A stretch of 43,719 bases of DNA, from contig JBGPYB010000018.1 in assembly GCA_041493035.1 (NCBI GenBank), forward strand, positions 1 through 43,719. Reading direction: 5' to 3'. Source of the DNA: JBGPYB01 sp041493035. GTDB taxonomy: Bacteria; Acidobacteriota; Vicinamibacteria; Fen-336. The first letter of the stretch is position 1. Each line of letters opens with the position of its first letter. Position numbers and translations under genes: made by a program. This document shows, piece after piece, positions 14,223-23,644 of this stretch. The notes under the pieces are model-generated. The model was not told the origin of the DNA and did no database searches. It was given only the letters and a program-made list of their open reading frames with translations.

Positions 14223-16652
14223 TTAGAAAGTGGTGCCCACGGCGAACTTGAAGGCCGAGCTGGGCTGGAACGAGTCGCGGTTCGGGTTGATGGCGTAGAT
14301 GAGCCGGAAGGGGATGTTGATCACGGGCATCGTAAAACGAATCTCCGCGCCCGTGGATGTGCGGAGCTTGCTGAGATCGATCTTCTCTCCCTCGAGATAG
14401 GCCTGGCCTGCGTCGAAGAAGAAGAGGAAGCGGAGGGAGGAGATGATGTCGAAGTAATACTCGGCGTTGCCGAGGACGAACTTGTCGCCGCCGAGAGAGC
14501 GGCCAACCGAGTCGACGGGACCCACAGTGCGGATGTTGTAACCGCGGATCTGCTGCTCTCCGCCCAGGAAGTAGCGCTGGTAGTAGGGCAGGCGCTGGGA
14601 CTCGCCGTAGGGCGCGATCCACGCGGCGTTCACGCGGACACCGAGAGCGGTGCGCCGAGTGTGGGGCCAGTACCAGATCCCCTCGACGTCCGGACGGATG
14701 TAGTTGACGGTCCCGCCCAGGATCCCTCCCGCAATCTGCAGGCTGGTGGTGTACTTGACGCCGGCCCGGGGCGCGAACGGGCTGTCTGTCGTATTGTGAA
14801 CGAAAGAGGGGCTGATCCGGCTCTCGTGGCGGTTCGTGTCGGTTCCGAAGAGGAAGGGGTTGTACGTGGGGGTCCCTGGCGTGGTCACCGTTGTCGTGCC
14901 CGTGGGATTCAGCCCCTCGATGGTGACGACCTCGTAGCTGTAGCTCAGGAATATCTGGCTGTAGCGGCGGAAATGGAAGCCGGTCGTTGCCGTCACGCCG
15001 GTCCCTCCCTGGGTATACCCCACGAAGGTCCCGTAGCTGTCGTACGTGATCTTTCTCTTGAAGAGGTCGACTCCCGCAGTGATCGGCCGGTCGAGGAAGT
15101 AAGGTTCGGTGACCGCGATCTGGTAGTTCTTGGTCCTCTTCCCTGTCTGAGCGTACAGCGAGAGGGTTTCGCCAGCCCCTAGGAAGTTGGACGTGGAAAA
15201 CGAGGCGTTCAGGAACGTCCCTTCGAGACCCGAGACGCCGCCGCCGAAGGTGAACTGGTTTCTGTTCTGTTCCTGGACCTTGAAGGTGACGTCCAGCTTG
15301 TCGTCCCCCAGGGCCGAAGGCTGGAAATCCGGAGCCCCCTCCATCGGCTTGAAGTAGCCCAGTTGGTTCACACGACGGATCGACGCCTTCAGAGCCTCGG
15401 TGTTGAAGACGTCCCCCTCGTTCATGTAGATCTCGCGACGAATCACCTTGTCCCGCGTCGTGTCGTTCCCCGCGAACTTGATCCGACCGATGTAGTACCT
15501 CTTGTCCTCCTCCATCGAGATCACCAGGTCCACGACCTTCCGCGCCGGATCTGGGGCCCGCTTCGTAAACCCCGTCCACTGGAAGTACCCCTGGCTTCCG
15601 TAGAGGTCCCGGAGCTTCTCGTACGCCTTCTTGAACTTCGATTCGTCATACATGTCACCGGGTTGCGACTTGAAGAGAGTCTTGATCGGCTCCTCCTTGA
15701 ACACCGTCAGCCCTTCGAACTTCACCTCCCCGATCCGGTACTGCTCCCCCTCGGTCACTGGAATCTTGAGGCTCAGCCACTTCTGAGGCTTCTTGGCACT
15801 CCCGCCGTCCCTGTAGTTCAGAACCGGCTCGCCCACCGTCGCCGTCACGTACCCGTTGGCCAGGTAGAAGTCCCGGAGCTTCGCCTGGGCCTCCCCCCAC
15901 TTCTCCTCGGTATACGTGCTCTTCCCCCCGAGCCAACCCAGGTTCCAGAACCCCGCCGGTTTGAGCTTCTTCATCTCCCAGAGAAGCTGCGAGTCGGAAA
16001 AAACCTCGTTCCCCTCAAAGGCGATCTCCTTGATCTTGGTCTTCGGTCCCTCGTCGATGACAAAAGACAACTGAACCCCAGCCCCACCCAGGTTCTTCGC
16101 ATCGTGCTTTACCGTCGCAAAAGACAAACCCTTCTCGTCGAGCATCTGCTTGATGATCGACTCCACCTTCCGAGCCCTCGCAGGATCGTAGAAAGTGTCG
16201 ATCTTGATCTGGGCTTCCTTCTCCTTGAGCTTGTCCTCGATGTTCGACGTCGTCACCGCCTTCGACCCCCGGTAGTCCACGATCTGAACCCGACGCCGTT
16301 CCTGAACCACGAAATTGACGATCTTCCCTTTGGCACCGTCACGCACGTCGAGAAGAAGGTCCTGCAGAAAACCCGTGTCCCACATACGACGAAAGTCCTC
16401 CTTCAACCGAAGCTCGTCGTAGCGATCCCCAGCCTTCGTCGACACGTAGTAGAGAAGCGTCTCCGCCTGCAAGAACTGGTTCTGCGAGACGTTCACACTC
16501 TGGACGATCGGCGCATCCGAAGACCCCGCCTCCTGAGAGTGCGCCACAGGAGCGACCGACAAGAGAGCCAAGATCGTCAGGGCCCCGCCTGCGAAGCAGT
16601 ACCACCGGCCCCTCTCGACGGGAGAGGCTGCTTTGTGCGCGGGTATTTTCAT
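14223..16652 (-). CDS. bamA: Outer-membrane protein assembly factor BamA
   Basis: This 809-aa Omp85 protein inserts beta-barrel proteins into the outer membrane. An N-terminal signal segment (about residues 18-39, ending APVAHS) is followed by POTRA repeats (about 45-430) with the expected VNFVVQERRRVQI-type strand pairs. A 16-strand-type barrel holds the L6-loop motif I-R-G-Y in EQQIRGYN. The last residues FKFAVGTTF end in the terminal Phe expected for recognition. The start is ATG at 16650-16652, overlapping the clpC stop as ATGA; the much longer upstream frame is antisense-like shadow inside clpC. The first half is Lys/Glu-rich and less GC-rich than its neighbours. Confidence 0.95.
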   Translation of the reverse strand: MKIPAHKAASPVERGRWYCFAGGALTILALLSVAPVAHSQEAGSSDAPIVQSVNVSQNQFLQAETLLYYVSTKAGDRYDELRLKEDFRRMWDTGFLQDLLLDVRDGAKGKIVNFVVQERRRVQIVDYRGSKAVTTSNIEDKLKEKEAQIKIDTFYDPARARKVESIIKQMLDEKGLSFATVKHDAKNLGGAGVQLSFVIDEGPKTKIKEIAFEGNEVFSDSQLLWEMKKLKPAGFWNLGWLGGKSTYTEEKWGEAQAKLRDFYLANGYVTATVGEPVLNYRDGGSAKKPQKWLSLKIPVTEGEQYRIGEVKFEGLTVFKEEPIKTLFKSQPGDMYDESKFKKAYEKLRDLYGSQGYFQWTGFTKRAPDPARKVVDLVISMEEDKRYYIGRIKFAGNDTTRDKVIRREIYMNEGDVFNTEALKASIRRVNQLGYFKPMEGAPDFQPSALGDDKLDVTFKVQEQNRNQFTFGGGVSGLEGTFLNASFSTSNFLGAGETLSLYAQTGKRTKNYQIAVTEPYFLDRPITAGVDLFKRKITYDSYGTFVGYTQGGTGVTATTGFHFRRYSQIFLSYSYEVVTIEGLNPTGTTTVTTPGTPTYNPFLFGTDTNRHESRISPSFVHNTTDSPFAPRAGVKYTTSLQIAGGILGGTVNYIRPDVEGIWYWPHTRRTALGVRVNAAWIAPYGESQRLPYYQRYFLGGEQQIRGYNIRTVGPVDSVGRSLGGDKFVLGNAEYYFDIISSLRFLFFFDAGQAYLEGEKIDLSKLRTSTGAEIRFTMPVINIPFRLIYAINPNRDSFQPSSAFKFAVGTTF

Positions 16653-19060
16653 GCCGAGAGCGCCCCTCCCTGCCCGTCCTGCCAATACCAGAGGGCACCC
16701 TCTCGCACGCCGATCTCGATGGGGCGACCGCTCAGGATCTGGCCGCGGATGAAGGCTTCGGACAGGGCGTCCTCGATGTGGCGCTGGATCGCCCGACGCA
16801 GGGGGCGTGCGCCGTAGGAGCGGTCCGAGAGAGTCTGCCTGAGAATCCACTCCACTCCCTCGTCGCGAATGAGCAGTTCGATCCCCTTCTCCTTGAGGTT
16901 CAGGTTGAGCTGGTCGATGAGCAACCGGGTGATCCGCACCAGGTCCTCGTCGGTCAGGGCGTCGAAGATGATGATCTCGTCGATCCGGTTGATGAACTCG
17001 GGGTTGAAGGTGCGCTTCACCTCCCCCATGACCATCTCCCCGACCTGCTCGGCGGTTTGTCGGGCCTCGCCCGACGTGAAGCCCATGCGCCCCTTCTTCT
17101 CGATGAACCGGGCGCCGATGTTGGACGTCATGATGATGATGGCGTTCTTGAAGTCCACCGTGTTGCCGAGGCCGTCGGTCAAGTGACCGTCCTCGAAGAC
17201 CTGCAACAAGATGTTGAAGATATCGGGATGGGCCTTCTCGATCTCGTCCAGCAGGACGACCGAGTAGGGGTTTCGCTTGACCCGCTCGGTGAGCTGCCCT
17301 CCCTCCTCGTGGCCCACGTAGCCCGGCGGAGAACCGATGAGCTTCGACACGGAGTGCTTTTCCATGTATTCCGACATGTCGAAGCGGACGAGCGTTCTCT
17401 CGCTCCCGAAGAGAAAGGCGGCGAGGCTTCGAGCCACCTCCGTTTTTCCGACCCCGGTCGGGCCCAGGAAGATGAAGGAGCCCACGGGGCGGTTGGGGTT
17501 CTTGAGGCCCGCCCTCGTCCGCCGGATGGCCCGGGCCACGGCGCTGATGGCGCTGTCCTGCGAGACGATCCGATGATGCAACTCCTCTTCCATGCGCAGG
17601 AGCTTGGCCGACTCCTCTTCCTTCACCGCCGTGATCGGGATCCCGGTCCACCGGGAGACGACCTCGTCGATGTCCCCCTTGGTGACTTCGTGGGTGCCGG
17701 CGCCTCCCATGTCCCAATGCTCCCGCACGATGTGGAGGTTCTCCCGCTGCGCCACGTCCTCGTCACGGGAGAAGCTCAACCGCTCGAAGGGCTCGCTCCG
17801 GTCCACGACCACGCGGATCTTCCGCGAGAACTCCGGCGCTTCGCCGAGGGCGACGGCGTCGCGGAGCTTCACGCGGCTCCCGGCCTCGTCCAGCAGGTCG
17901 ATCGCCTTGTCGGGAAGGAAACGATCGGTGATGTAGCGATTGGACTGGTAGACCGCCGCCTCCAGGGCATCGTCCTGATAGGTGACGTGGTGGAACTTTT
18001 CGTACCGGTCCTTGATCCCCCTGAGGATCTGGATCGTCTCCTCCTCGGTGGGGGATGCCACCTTCACGGCCTGGAAGCGGCGCTCGAGGGAGCGATCCTT
18101 CTCGATGTACTTCCGGTACTCGGCCGGGGTGGTGGCCCCGATGCACTGGATTTCCCCCCGCGACAAGGCGGGCTTGAGAATATTGGCCGCGTCGAGGCTT
18201 CCCTCGGCCGAGCCCGCCCCCACGAGCGTGTGCAGCTCGTCGATGAAGATGATGATGTTGTGGTTCTCGGTGAGCTCCCGCATGATCGTCTTCAGCCGCT
18301 CTTCGAACTGCCCCCGGTACTTTGTCCCGGCCACGATCAGCGAGATGTCCAGCGCCAGGATCCGCTTGTCCGCAAGGTAGACCGGAACATCCCCCTGGAC
18401 GATCTTGTTGGCGAGCCCCTCGACGAGAGCGGTCTTCCCGACACCCGGTTCGCCGATCAAGACCGGGTTGTTCCGGGTGCGGCGGCAGAGGACCTGGACG
18501 ATCCGGGCCAGCTCGTCCTGTCGCCCGACGAGGGGATCGAGGACGCCCCGGGCCGCTGCCTCCGTCAAGTCTCGGGAGAACTCCGACAGGAGCGGAGTCT
18601 CCTTCGTCTTCCCGACGTTCGCCTTTTCGTTGAGGAGCTGAACGATGTCCTCCCGCGCCGACGAGAGGCGCATCCCCTTCTCCCCGAGGATGCCGGCCGC
18701 GACGCTCTTTTCCTCTCGCATCAGCCCCAGAAGGATGTGCTCGGTGCCGATGTAGTTGTGGAGCATTCGCTCGGCTTCTTCGGCCGCATAGCCGAGAACC
18801 CGCTTCGACTCCAGGGACAACGGGATGTCGACCGAGGTGGAGACCTTGTCGCGATAGAGGGCCCTTCCCTCGATGTCCTTGCGAATCGTCTCCATGGAGA
18901 GGTGGCTCTTGCTGAAGATCCGCGAGGTGAGTCCCTTCCCCTCCCGGATGAGGCCCAGGAGCAGATGCTCGGTTTCGATGGAGCTGCTCCCGAGTTGGCT
19001 GGCCTCGTAGCGGGCGAAGAAGATGACCCGTCTCGCCCGCTCCGTGTACCTCTCGAACAT
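16649..19060 (-). CDS. clpC: ATP-dependent unfoldase ClpC
   Basis: This 803-aa HSP100 protein unfolds substrates for ClpP. Two Clp_N repeats (about 1-150) precede AAA-1, with Walker A G-E-P-G-V-G-K-T and the EGSLDAANILKP signature. A UVR-like middle segment follows (about 430-480), then AAA-2 with G-P-T-G-V-G-K-T, the D-M-S-E-Y-M-E motif, L-L-D-E-I-E-K-A-H Walker B and the SPPGYVGHEEGG pore loop. The C-terminal D2-small domain is complete. Length and middle domain fit ClpC rather than ClpA or ClpB. The gene starts 9 nt after lolD and has no clear Shine-Dalgarno. A TAGAAT at 19067-19072 ends 7 nt before the ATG but lacks a -35, so an internal leaderless promoter is only a possibility. clpP is not in the window. 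Confidence 0.94.
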   Translation of the reverse strand: MFERYTERARRVIFFARYEASQLGSSSIETEHLLLGLIREGKGLTSRIFSKSHLSMETIRKDIEGRALYRDKVSTSVDIPLSLESKRVLGYAAEEAERMLHNYIGTEHILLGLMREEKSVAAGILGEKGMRLSSAREDIVQLLNEKANVGKTKETPLLSEFSRDLTEAAARGVLDPLVGRQDELARIVQVLCRRTRNNPVLIGEPGVGKTALVEGLANKIVQGDVPVYLADKRILALDISLIVAGTKYRGQFEERLKTIMRELTENHNIIIFIDELHTLVGAGSAEGSLDAANILKPALSRGEIQCIGATTPAEYRKYIEKDRSLERRFQAVKVASPTEEETIQILRGIKDRYEKFHHVTYQDDALEAAVYQSNRYITDRFLPDKAIDLLDEAGSRVKLRDAVALGEAPEFSRKIRVVVDRSEPFERLSFSRDEDVAQRENLHIVREHWDMGGAGTHEVTKGDIDEVVSRWTGIPITAVKEEESAKLLRMEEELHHRIVSQDSAISAVARAIRRTRAGLKNPNRPVGSFIFLGPTGVGKTEVARSLAAFLFGSERTLVRFDMSEYMEKHSVSKLIGSPPGYVGHEEGGQLTERVKRNPYSVVLLDEIEKAHPDIFNILLQVFEDGHLTDGLGNTVDFKNAIIIMTSNIGARFIEKKGRMGFTSGEARQTAEQVGEMVMGEVKRTFNPEFINRIDEIIIFDALTDEDLVRITRLLIDQLNLNLKEKGIELLIRDEGVEWILRQTLSDRSYGARPLRRAIQRHIEDALSEAFIRGQILSGRPIEIGVREGALWYWQDGQGGALSA

Positions 19061-19069
19061 CGCTCGATT

Positions 19070-19789
19070 CTAGCCCAAAAGCTCTTGTGGCCGCACGGGA
19101 TGCAGGGTTCCGCCGTCGAGGCGCAGCGTTCGATCGCAGGCGGTGGCAAGACGTTCATTGTGTGTCACCAGAACCACGGAGATCCGCCGCTCCTTGTTGA
19201 GACGCTTCAGGAGGTCGTACAGTCGGTCTCCCGTCTGCTGGTCCAGGTTCCCCGTCGGCTCGTCGGCCAGGAGCGCCCGGGGCGACTGCACCAGCGCTCG
19301 CGCTACCGCGACCCTCTGTTGCTCCCCTCCCGAAAGGGCGCCGGGACGATGATCGAGCCGGTCGACCAGCCCGAGTTCCACAAGCAGGGTTCGGGCCCGA
19401 GCCGTGGCCTCGGTTGCCGGAACGCGAGCGATCAGGAGAGGCATCGCCACGTTCTCGAGGGCCGAGAACTCCGGCAGAAGGTGGTGGAACTGGAAGACGA
19501 AACCAAGGGTGCGATTGCGGAAGGCGCCGAGGCGCTCGGGAGCCATCTCGAAGACGTTCTCGCCGGCCACCGTGACGGTCCCGGAGTCCGGCCGGTCGAG
19601 GGTCCCGAGGACGTGGAGAAGTGTCGACTTCCCCACCCCCGACGCGCCGGTGATCGCGACCATCTCCCCGGCTACCACGTCGAGACGAACGCCTTGCAGG
19701 ACGGACACGTACCCCGCGGCGGTCCGGTAACCCTTGACCAGGTCCGCGGCCACGATGAGAGGCTCGGCGGTCGTGGCGCTTTCCTTCAC
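19070..19789 (-). CDS. lolD: Lipoprotein-releasing ABC transporter ATPase LolD
   Basis: This 239-aa ABC ATPase powers release of lipoproteins from the inner membrane. It shows Walker A G-A-S-G-V-G-K-S-T, Q-loop in F-V-F-Q-F-H-H-L-L-P, the LolD-typical L-P-E-F-S-A-L-E-N-V-A-M-P, signature L-S-G-G-E-Q-Q-R, Walker B A-L-L-A-D-E-P-T-G-N-L-D and the H-loop V-L-V-T-H. The GTG start (19787-19789) overlaps the permease stop as GTGA. The longer upstream frame is the antisense-like extension inside the permease gene. MacB-type or FtsE function is less likely because of the LolC/E-type partner. Confidence 0.93.
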   Translation of the reverse strand: MKESATTAEPLIVAADLVKGYRTAAGYVSVLQGVRLDVVAGEMVAITGASGVGKSTLLHVLGTLDRPDSGTVTVAGENVFEMAPERLGAFRNRTLGFVFQFHHLLPEFSALENVAMPLLIARVPATEATARARTLLVELGLVDRLDHRPGALSGGEQQRVAVARALVQSPRALLADEPTGNLDQQTGDRLYDLLKRLNKERRISVVLVTHNERLATACDRTLRLDGGTLHPVRPQELLG

Positions 19790-21021
19790 TCGTTCCGCAG
19801 CGCCTCGGCTGGATCGAGGCGTGCCGCCCCCCGCGCCGGGTGGAGCGTGGCGAGAAAGCACGTAGCGAGGGCGGCGAGGATCACGAAGGCGGCGTCCCTC
19901 GGCAGAAGCGTGAACGGGACGTAGGAGACCTGGTAGACCTCCTGCGGGACACGGATGAGACGGAAGTGGTCCAAAACGCGGCAGGCTCCCCAGCCGAGAA
20001 GGGCGCCGGTCAAGGTTCCGACGGCGCCGATCACCGTCCCCTGGAGCATGAATATCCGGGCGATGGCCCCTCGAGACGCCCCCATCGACACGAGGATCGC
20101 GATGTCCTTGTGCTTCTCCATCACCATCAGGATCAGCGTGGCCACGATGTTGAGGGCGGCCACCATGACGATGAGGCCGATGGTGATGGCGATGGCCGTC
20201 TTCTCGAGCCACAGCGCGGCGAAGAGGCTGTGGTTCATGTCGATCCAGTCCTGGGTGATGAAGCCCTCGCCCAGGGCCTGGACGATCGACCGCTCGACCT
20301 CTTTCACCGCGTACATGTCGTCGACTCGAACTTCGACGAGAGAAGCCCTGTCCCCTGCCTCGAAGAGACGCTGCGCGTCGCTGAACGAAAGGTAGGCCCA
20401 GGCCGCGTCGAACTCGTAGAGGCCGCTGCGGACGGTCCCCGCCACGCGGTAGCGCGCCACCCGCGGCAATATTCCCATTGGGGAGAGGCGCCCGTGGGGC
20501 GACATCACGGTCACGACGTCGCCGACGCTGACGCCCAGCGCGGTAGCCATGTCGCGACCGAGAAGGATCGGCGCCAGCCCCTCTCGGGGGGAGGGGACGA
20601 GGGCTTCGAGCTCGCCGCCCTCGACCTGGTTGGCCAGCTCGGTCACTGTTCGCTCGTCCGCCGGAACGATCCCCTTGAGTGTGGAAAGCGCCGTCGAGCC
20701 GGTGGGCCCGCTGATGACGGCCTTGCCGTACACGGCGGGCGCCGAACCGACGACTCGGGGCACACGCCGGACGGCGACGACCACACTCCGATAGTCCTCG
20801 AGTGGCTCGGTTCGACTGCTGAAGATGCTCACGTGTGCCGTGGCACCCAGGATCCTCGACCGAACCTCGCTTTGCAGCCCCGTCATCAAGCCTAGCGCGA
20901 TGAGGACGGCCATGACACCCACGGCGACGCCCAGGATCGAGATCCCCGAGATCACGGAGATGAAGGCCTGCTTCCGCCGCGCCATGAGGTAGCGCAGCGC
21001 GATGCGAAGCTCAAACGGCAT
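19786..21021 (-). CDS. Lipoprotein-releasing ABC permease LolC/LolE family
   Basis: This 411-aa inner-membrane protein has an N-terminal span (about residues 22-45), a large periplasmic domain and a C-terminal FtsX-type domain with three spans (about 270-400). The hallmark MVMEKHKDIAILVSMGAS segment is present before the second-last span. With lolD it forms the Lol exporter. Only one permease gene is here, so the transporter is probably a homodimer (LolF-like) or its partner lies elsewhere; I therefore give no LolC versus LolE symbol. Its start overlaps the end of lysS by 11 nt. Confidence 0.92.
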   Translation of the reverse strand: MPFELRIALRYLMARRKQAFISVISGISILGVAVGVMAVLIALGLMTGLQSEVRSRILGATAHVSIFSSRTEPLEDYRSVVVAVRRVPRVVGSAPAVYGKAVISGPTGSTALSTLKGIVPADERTVTELANQVEGGELEALVPSPREGLAPILLGRDMATALGVSVGDVVTVMSPHGRLSPMGILPRVARYRVAGTVRSGLYEFDAAWAYLSFSDAQRLFEAGDRASLVEVRVDDMYAVKEVERSIVQALGEGFITQDWIDMNHSLFAALWLEKTAIAITIGLIVMVAALNIVATLILMVMEKHKDIAILVSMGASRGAIARIFMLQGTVIGAVGTLTGALLGWGACRVLDHFRLIRVPQEVYQVSYVPFTLLPRDAAFVILAALATCFLATLHPARGAARLDPAEALRNE

Positions 21022-22624
21022 CAGTTGGCTTTTCCCGACCCGCCTCGGGGCGCATGTGGGGGAAGAGAATCACATCGCGGATCGACGGGGAGTCGGTGAG
21101 AAGCATGGCGAGCCGATCGATTCCCACGCCGCAGCCTCCGGTCGGCGGCATGCCGTGGCCAAGGGCGCGGATGTAGTCGTCGTCCATGAGGTGCGCCTCG
21201 GCGTCTCCTCCTGCCCGCTGCCGAAGCTGGTCGAGGAAGCGGTCGCGCTGCTCGAGGGGATCGTTCAGCTCCGAGAAGCCGTTGGCTACTTCCATGCCCG
21301 CGATGAACAGCTCGAAGCGATCGGCGACCGACGCGTCGTCAGCGCGGCGCTTCGAGAGCGGAGAGATCTCCACCGGGTAGTCGATGATGAACGTCGGCTC
21401 CCAGAGGCCTTCCTCGCCGAAGTCCTCGAAGAGCCGGGCGATCCGCTTGCCGTGGGACACCTTGAGATGTGTCTCCTCCCAATGGGGCAACATCCGCGCG
21501 TCGCACAGCGCCCTAAAGTCCCCTGAGCGAATGAGGCTATCGAGCTCCTCCGGATCTTCGATGTACTTCACCGAGTCGATTGAAAGCGCGGCCTCCCCAG
21601 AAGTTACGGCCTTGAAGATGGCATCGACCATCCGCATCCGCGCGAACGGCGCCTTCAGGTTGAGATCGCGCCCCTTGTAGGAGATCGCACTGCCACCGCT
21701 CAAGCGGTCGGCCGCAGCGACGATCAACGCCTCCGTCGTATCGATGACGTCCCGACAGTCGAAATACGCGGTGTAGAACTCCAGCATCGTGAACTCGGGG
21801 TTGTGCATCGACGACACGCCCTCGTTCCGGAAGTTGCGGTTGATCTCGTAGACCCGCTCGAGCCCCCCCACCACGAGCCGCTTCAGATACAGCTCGGGTG
21901 CGATCCGGAGGTAGAGATCCATGTCGAGAGCGTTGTGATGGGTCTTGAACGGCCGTGCCAGAGCACCGCCGGGAATCGCCTGCATCATCGGCGTCTCGAC
22001 CTCGACATAGCCGCGGCCGTCCATGAATCGCCGGATCTCCGACACCATGGTGCTCCGCGCCACGAAGGTGCGTCGCACTTCAGGGTTGGCGATGAGGTCT
22101 ACATACCGCTGGCGATAGCGGAGCTCGGTGTCGGAAAGACCGTGCCACTTCTCGGGTGGAGGCAAGAGCGCCTTGGACAGGAACGTCAGCTCCTGCGCCT
22201 CCACCGACAGCTCTCCCTTGCGCGTCCGCATGACCCTCCCCGCGACGCCGACGAAGTCTCCGAGGTCGAGGAGATCGAAGAGGCGGTACCCCGCGTCGCC
22301 GACCCGGTCCAGCCGTACGTAGATCTGGAGCTTCGCGTCCCCTTCCGACAGCGTGGCGAAGGATGCCTTGCCGTGGCCACGCTTCAGGGCGACGCGTCCC
22401 GCGATGCGGACCTGCACGCCGAGGGTCTCGAGATCCTCCAGGCTCTTGCCGCCATACGCAGCCACGATCTCCGCCAGCGTCTGGGTCCGGTGGAAGCGGT
22501 TCGGGAACGGGTCGACTCCCATCTCCCGAAGTGCGGTCGCCTTCTCGAGCCTCTGTGCGGACTCGGCCGGCCATCCCTCGACCGGGGGAACCGCTGGGGC
22601 CGGTGGCTCCCTCCCGTCAGACAC
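21011..22624 (-). CDS. lysS: Lysyl-tRNA synthetase, class II
   Basis: This 537-aa enzyme charges tRNA-Lys. The OB-fold anticodon-binding domain (about 60-160) is followed by the class II core. Motif 2 appears as Y-E-I-N-R-N-F-R-N-E-G with H-N-P-E-F-T-M-L-E-F-Y. Motif 3 is G-C-G-V-G-I-D-R-L-A-M-L-L-T. The start is GTG at 22622-22624: a GGGGAGG Shine-Dalgarno lies 7 nt upstream, and the frame overlaps the nusB stop by 8 nt. The Pro/Ala-rich N-terminal 25 residues are not conserved in the family and may be disordered. Length is slightly above typical (about 500). Confidence 0.95.
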   Translation of the reverse strand: MSDGREPPAPAVPPVEGWPAESAQRLEKATALREMGVDPFPNRFHRTQTLAEIVAAYGGKSLEDLETLGVQVRIAGRVALKRGHGKASFATLSEGDAKLQIYVRLDRVGDAGYRLFDLLDLGDFVGVAGRVMRTRKGELSVEAQELTFLSKALLPPPEKWHGLSDTELRYRQRYVDLIANPEVRRTFVARSTMVSEIRRFMDGRGYVEVETPMMQAIPGGALARPFKTHHNALDMDLYLRIAPELYLKRLVVGGLERVYEINRNFRNEGVSSMHNPEFTMLEFYTAYFDCRDVIDTTEALIVAAADRLSGGSAISYKGRDLNLKAPFARMRMVDAIFKAVTSGEAALSIDSVKYIEDPEELDSLIRSGDFRALCDARMLPHWEETHLKVSHGKRIARLFEDFGEEGLWEPTFIIDYPVEISPLSKRRADDASVADRFELFIAGMEVANGFSELNDPLEQRDRFLDQLRQRAGGDAEAHLMDDDYIRALGHGMPPTGGCGVGIDRLAMLLTDSPSIRDVILFPHMRPEAGREKPTDAV

Positions 22625-23045
22625 TCTTCGCCTCCCCGGTCTTTCGGACCGTTCGCATGACACTGTCCAGGACGCCGTTGACGAAAGCGGGAGAGTCGGC
22701 TTCGCCGAAGCGGCGCGCCATCTCCACTGCTTCGTCGATGATCACCGCCGACGGCGTAGCGGGCTCGGCGATCAGCTCATAGGTGGCGATTCGCATGACG
22801 CTCAGGTCCACCGCTGCGATCCGCTCGAGGCGCCAGTTCGTCGCGGCCGCGGCGATCGCCGCGTCGATGGCCTCGACCGTCCGTTGGGCACCGAACGCCA
22901 GGCGCTCCGCCATGACTCGTGTCTCCGGCGTCGTGGTCCGGACGCTCCAGAATGCCTCGGCCACTCGCGTTATGGGATCGCCGCAATGGGCCCACTGGTA
23001 GAGCATTTGAAACGCGCACTCCCGAGCCTTGGTTCGCCGGCCCAT
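22617..23045 (-). CDS. nusB: Transcription antitermination protein NusB
   Basis: This 142-aa all-helical protein forms the NusB-NusE heterodimer of rRNA antitermination complexes. It starts MGRRTKARECAFQMLYQW, the classical arginine-rich opening. Family motifs LERIAAVDLSVMRIATYEL and the P-S-A-V-I-I-D-E-A-V-E-M-A-R-R-F-G segment follow, then a VNGVLD end. It lies 47 bp downstream of ribH, its usual neighbour, and overlaps lysS by 8 nt. No strong Shine-Dalgarno precedes the ATG. Confidence 0.95.
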   Translation of the reverse strand: MGRRTKARECAFQMLYQWAHCGDPITRVAEAFWSVRTTTPETRVMAERLAFGAQRTVEAIDAAIAAAATNWRLERIAAVDLSVMRIATYELIAEPATPSAVIIDEAVEMARRFGEADSPAFVNGVLDSVMRTVRKTGEAKSV

Positions 23046-23092
23046 CGTCTAGCAAGGACCGTGAAGGCGCCAGAGCCCCGAGGGAAAGAGGA

Positions 23093-23644
23093 TCAACGCG
23101 ATCGCCCGCCGGCCCGCGGCCCACGCCGTGGCCGGTCGCGCCTCACGCTTCGGCTTCCGGCTCTGCCCCTCCGGGTCCCTTGCAAGAGGTTCAGGGCGTG
23201 GACCATGGCCACCGCGGCGCGCGCCGCTTCTGCGCCCTTGTTCTCAGGCCCTGGGGCCGAACGGGCGAGGGCTTGCGCCTCCTGACGAACGGTGAGGACG
23301 CCGAAGGCCACGGGCACGCCGGTCTCCAGAGCCACCGCGGCCAGTCCCGACGCGGCCTCGCGGGCAACGTGCTCGTAGTGGTCGGTATCCCCGCGGATCA
23401 CCGCCCCGAGGGCGACGATGGCGTCGAAGCGCCGTGAGCGCGCTGCGGCCTGGGCGGCAAGGGGAAGCTCGAAAGCCCCGGGAACCTCGACGACCGTCAC
23501 GTCCTCCGTTCGTGCTCCGGCCGTGCGGAGTGCTTCCTGAGCGCCGGAAACCAACCCCTCGACGATCCGATCATTGAACCTGGCGCGGAGAAGGACGACA
23601 TGGAGGCCCACGGCGTCGGCTCGTGCGGCGGGGGCTTCCTTCAT
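23093..23644 (-). CDS. ribH: 6,7-dimethyl-8-ribityllumazine synthase RibH
   Basis: This 183-aa enzyme makes the penultimate riboflavin intermediate and normally assembles into icosahedral shells. Visible motifs: R-F-N-D-R-I (substrate stacking Phe), V-P-G-A-F-E-L-P, V-I-R-G-D-T-D-H-Y with His89 as the likely acid/base, and N-K-G-A-E-A-A. Two oddities: the usual T-x-D-T-x-E-Q-A stretch reads T-V-R-Q-E-A-Q-A here, and about 27 extra residues, mostly Arg/Gly (from about 157), extend the C-terminus. Its ATG overlaps the crotonase stop (ATGA). No other rib genes are in the window. Confidence 0.92.
   Translation of the reverse strand: MKEAPAARADAVGLHVVLLRARFNDRIVEGLVSGAQEALRTAGARTEDVTVVEVPGAFELPLAAQAAARSRRFDAIVALGAVIRGDTDHYEHVAREAASGLAAVALETGVPVAFGVLTVRQEAQALARSAPGPENKGAEAARAAVAMVHALNLLQGTRRGRAGSRSVRRDRPRRGPRAGGRSR

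Noticed and set aside
14223..17717. bamA frame extended to 1164 codons
   Set aside because: The extra 355 residues overlap clpC and are Arg/Gly/His-rich nonsense; the signal peptide begins at the ATG at 16652.
16778..19924. 1048-codon open frame on the plus strand opposite clpC and lolD
   Set aside because: It is exactly antisense to two well-supported genes, has low-complexity Asp/Gly/Arg/Val content and no domain; it is a high-GC codon-bias shadow.
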